From NCBI GenBank assembly GCA_031263875.1, contig JAISEX010000257.1, positions 1-5,942 of the forward strand: 5,942 nt of DNA, written 5' to 3'. Every line of letters begins with the position of its first letter. Within the stretch, counting starts at the first letter, position 1. Positions 5,010 to 5,942 of this stretch are shown one piece after another. A model generated the notes under the pieces. The model did no database searches. It saw nothing but the letters and a program-made list of their open reading frames with translations, and had not been told where the DNA came from. Source of the DNA: Eubacteriales Family XIII. Incertae Sedis bacterium (GTDB lineage: Bacteria; Bacillota; Clostridia; Peptostreptococcales; Anaerovoracaceae). A program made the position numbers and the translations under genes.

Positions 5010-5942
5010 TTACTCCCGCCCCAGCTTCACCGCCGACTTTCTCATCAGAAAGTTCAGGACGAAGGTGAACAGCGCGATAATGATCAGCATGATAAACGTC
5101 GAAACGAATTTGCCGCCGGAGGCTTCCTGCAGCTTGCTTGACACGAGCGGCCCGATGATCGCGGCGGGCACGAGGCAGAAGACGCCCGCGGCGAAATTCA
5201 TCGGATAATGTTTCGTGCCGAAGAATTTTGCCACGGAAGCCGACTGGAGCGAGGGCGCGCCGCCGTAACTCAGGCCGATCAGCGGCAGCCCGATGCAGAT
5301 AAGCGGGAGGCTTTCGTTCAGCGCGCCGAGCAGCAGCGATACGCCGCCGAGCAGCATAAAGCACGCGTTGATATACATGGATTTGTGGCGTCCGATCTGA
5401 TCGAACGAGGCGCCGAGCAGCGGACGGCCGATGCCGTTGCACACGGAAATTATCAGGCCGAGCACGCCCGTCGCGTTGAACGCTTCGGTAATCAGCGCGG
5501 CGCTGTTGATAACGAGAAGGCCGCCGATGCCGAGGAAAACGCAGTACGTAAACAGCAGCCAGAACGTGGACGTCCGCAGCGTTTCGCTGAGCGTGTAATC
5601 CGCCTTCGGCGTAAACAGCGATTCGGGCGCTTCCGTATCCTTCAGGACCGACGCCTGATCCGCGCCTTCCGCTTCGGCGCCGATAATATTCTCAGCCGCG
5701 TTTTTTGCCGCGGCGTCCTTTTCGATAATTCCCGGAGCCGCTGCCGGAGGCTGTTTAATGATAAACGAGCCGATCGTCAAAATGGTCGCCAGCCCGATGC
5801 CGAGTATAAGGAAAACCGGCCGGATACCGAACGCGCCGGTCAGCGCGCTGACGATGCTTCCGAGCGCGAGCCCGCCGATTCCGAAGCCGAGCAGCATAAT
5901 GCCGGACGCCATGCCCGCCCGTCCCGGAAACCACTTCGTGGC
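5010..5942 (-). CDS. MFS transporter, OFA (oxalate/formate antiporter)-like, C-terminal part
   Basis: An open frame of 310 codons that continues past the right edge; the ATG at 5912 is internal, because ATKWFPGRAG precedes it in frame. KWFPGRAGMASGIMLLGFGIGG is the conserved loop and start of helix 5 in OFA-type transporters. Counting from the Met at 5912, eight hydrophobic segments are seen (about 3-26, 31-52, 115-140, 148-166, 178-197, 201-222, 236-257, 269-290), matching TM5-TM12. A charged Ala/Glu-rich loop of about 60 residues (53-114) is the central 6-7 loop, longer than usual. The second motif A, GRPLLGASFDQIGRHK (162-177), lies between TM8 and TM9. FFGTKHYPMNFAAG (230-243) also fits OFA members. 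It is an inner-membrane carrier; the substrate, perhaps a small carboxylate, is not determined. A tandem paralogue once stood downstream. Confidence 0.88.
   Translation of the reverse strand, partial: ATKWFPGRAGMASGIMLLGFGIGGLALGSIVSALTGAFGIRPVFLILGIGLATILTIGSFIIKQPPAAAPGIIEKDAAAKNAAENIIGAEAEGADQASVLKDTEAPESLFTPKADYTLSETLRTSTFWLLFTYCVFLGIGGLLVINSAALITEAFNATGVLGLIISVCNGIGRPLLGASFDQIGRHKSMYINACFMLLGGVSLLLGALNESLPLICIGLPLIGLSYGGAPSLQSASVAKFFGTKHYPMNFAAGVFCLVPAAIIGPLVSSKLQEASGGKFVSTFIMLIIIALFTFVLNFLMRKSAVKLGRE

Larger units (their letters stand above)
4675..5048. repeat. Two tandem ~186-bp units carrying an MFS gene end and its downstream region
   Basis: Unit 1 (4675-4863) and unit 2 (4861-5048) align from CAACCGACACAGTACCAACA onward with roughly 90% identity and one single-base indel near 4758/4944. 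The period is 186 bases before the indel and 185 after it. Unit 2 runs into the intact MFS gene (stop at 5010-5012). Unit 1 ends at the corresponding codon and then abruptly joins the start of unit 2. Both units hold the same hairpin, and unit 2 has a second perfect one, GTTGCGCA (4911-4918) with TGCGCAAC (4931-4938). Only two units are present and they are long, so this is a segmental duplication, not a CRISPR array. Confidence 0.88.

Noticed and set aside
4675..5048. CRISPR array
   Set aside because: Only two units, each about 186 bases and similar throughout, with no unique spacers; a segmental duplication explains it.
4373..5208. Several overlapping plus-strand ORFs between metY and the MFS gene
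   Set aside because: They read through repeat copy C and the tandem units, repeat one another's sequence in different frames and run antisense into the MFS gene; no domain is visible.

Overview
The window looks like bacterial chromosome with sigma70-type promoters (TTGACA/TATAAT) and clear Shine-Dalgarno sites. The long metabolic genes are GC-rich (codons such as GCG, CCG, ACG) and the spacers are AT-rich. This suits an anaerobe of the Firmicutes (Clostridia or Negativicutes) or Synergistetes type, but no marker fixes the phylum, so the placement is a guess.

Layout, left to right. (1) 1-175: copy A of a dispersed intergenic repeat. (2) 176-896, minus strand: a two-gene overlapping operon, an MNT-type minimal nucleotidyltransferase followed by a HEPN-domain protein. 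This is the architecture of MNT/HEPN toxin-antitoxin modules. (3) 897-1329: a spacer rich in signals. It holds the minus-strand operon promoter, an extended -10 box facing right, a foldable three-way-junction element that begins where that promoter should start transcription (candidate structured RNA, 1059-1154), another long hairpin (1159-1197), an orphan perfect Shine-Dalgarno sequence, and an inverted repeat overlapping the fic promoter. (4) 1330-2220, plus strand: a Fic-family protein with complete catalytic and inhibitory motifs and a C-terminal HTH-like domain, apparently on a leaderless mRNA. (5) 2221-2798: repeat copy B in inverted orientation, then an unassigned stretch. (6) 2799-4340: a transcription unit with a perfect-consensus promoter, metY (O-acetylhomoserine sulfhydrylase) and an intrinsic terminator. 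(7) 4341-5009: repeat copy C, then two tandem ~186-bp units. (8) 5010-5942, minus strand: the C-terminal two thirds of an MFS transporter resembling the oxalate/formate antiporter (OFA) family, running off the window.

The left half reads as an accessory locus: two different nucleotidyl-transfer chemistries (MNT/HEPN and Fic) in divergent orientation around a structured spacer, bracketed by copies A and B of the same repeat. The right half is metabolic: metY makes homocysteine from O-acetylhomoserine and sulfide, and the transporter probably moves a small carboxylate.

The observations most worth following are the promoter-linked three-way-junction element, the probable self-regulated leaderless fic, the repeat family whose copies A and B stop almost at gene stop codons, and a 12-codon ghost of a second MFS gene. 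That ghost differs from the intact gene only at synonymous positions, which implies a lost tandem paralogue.
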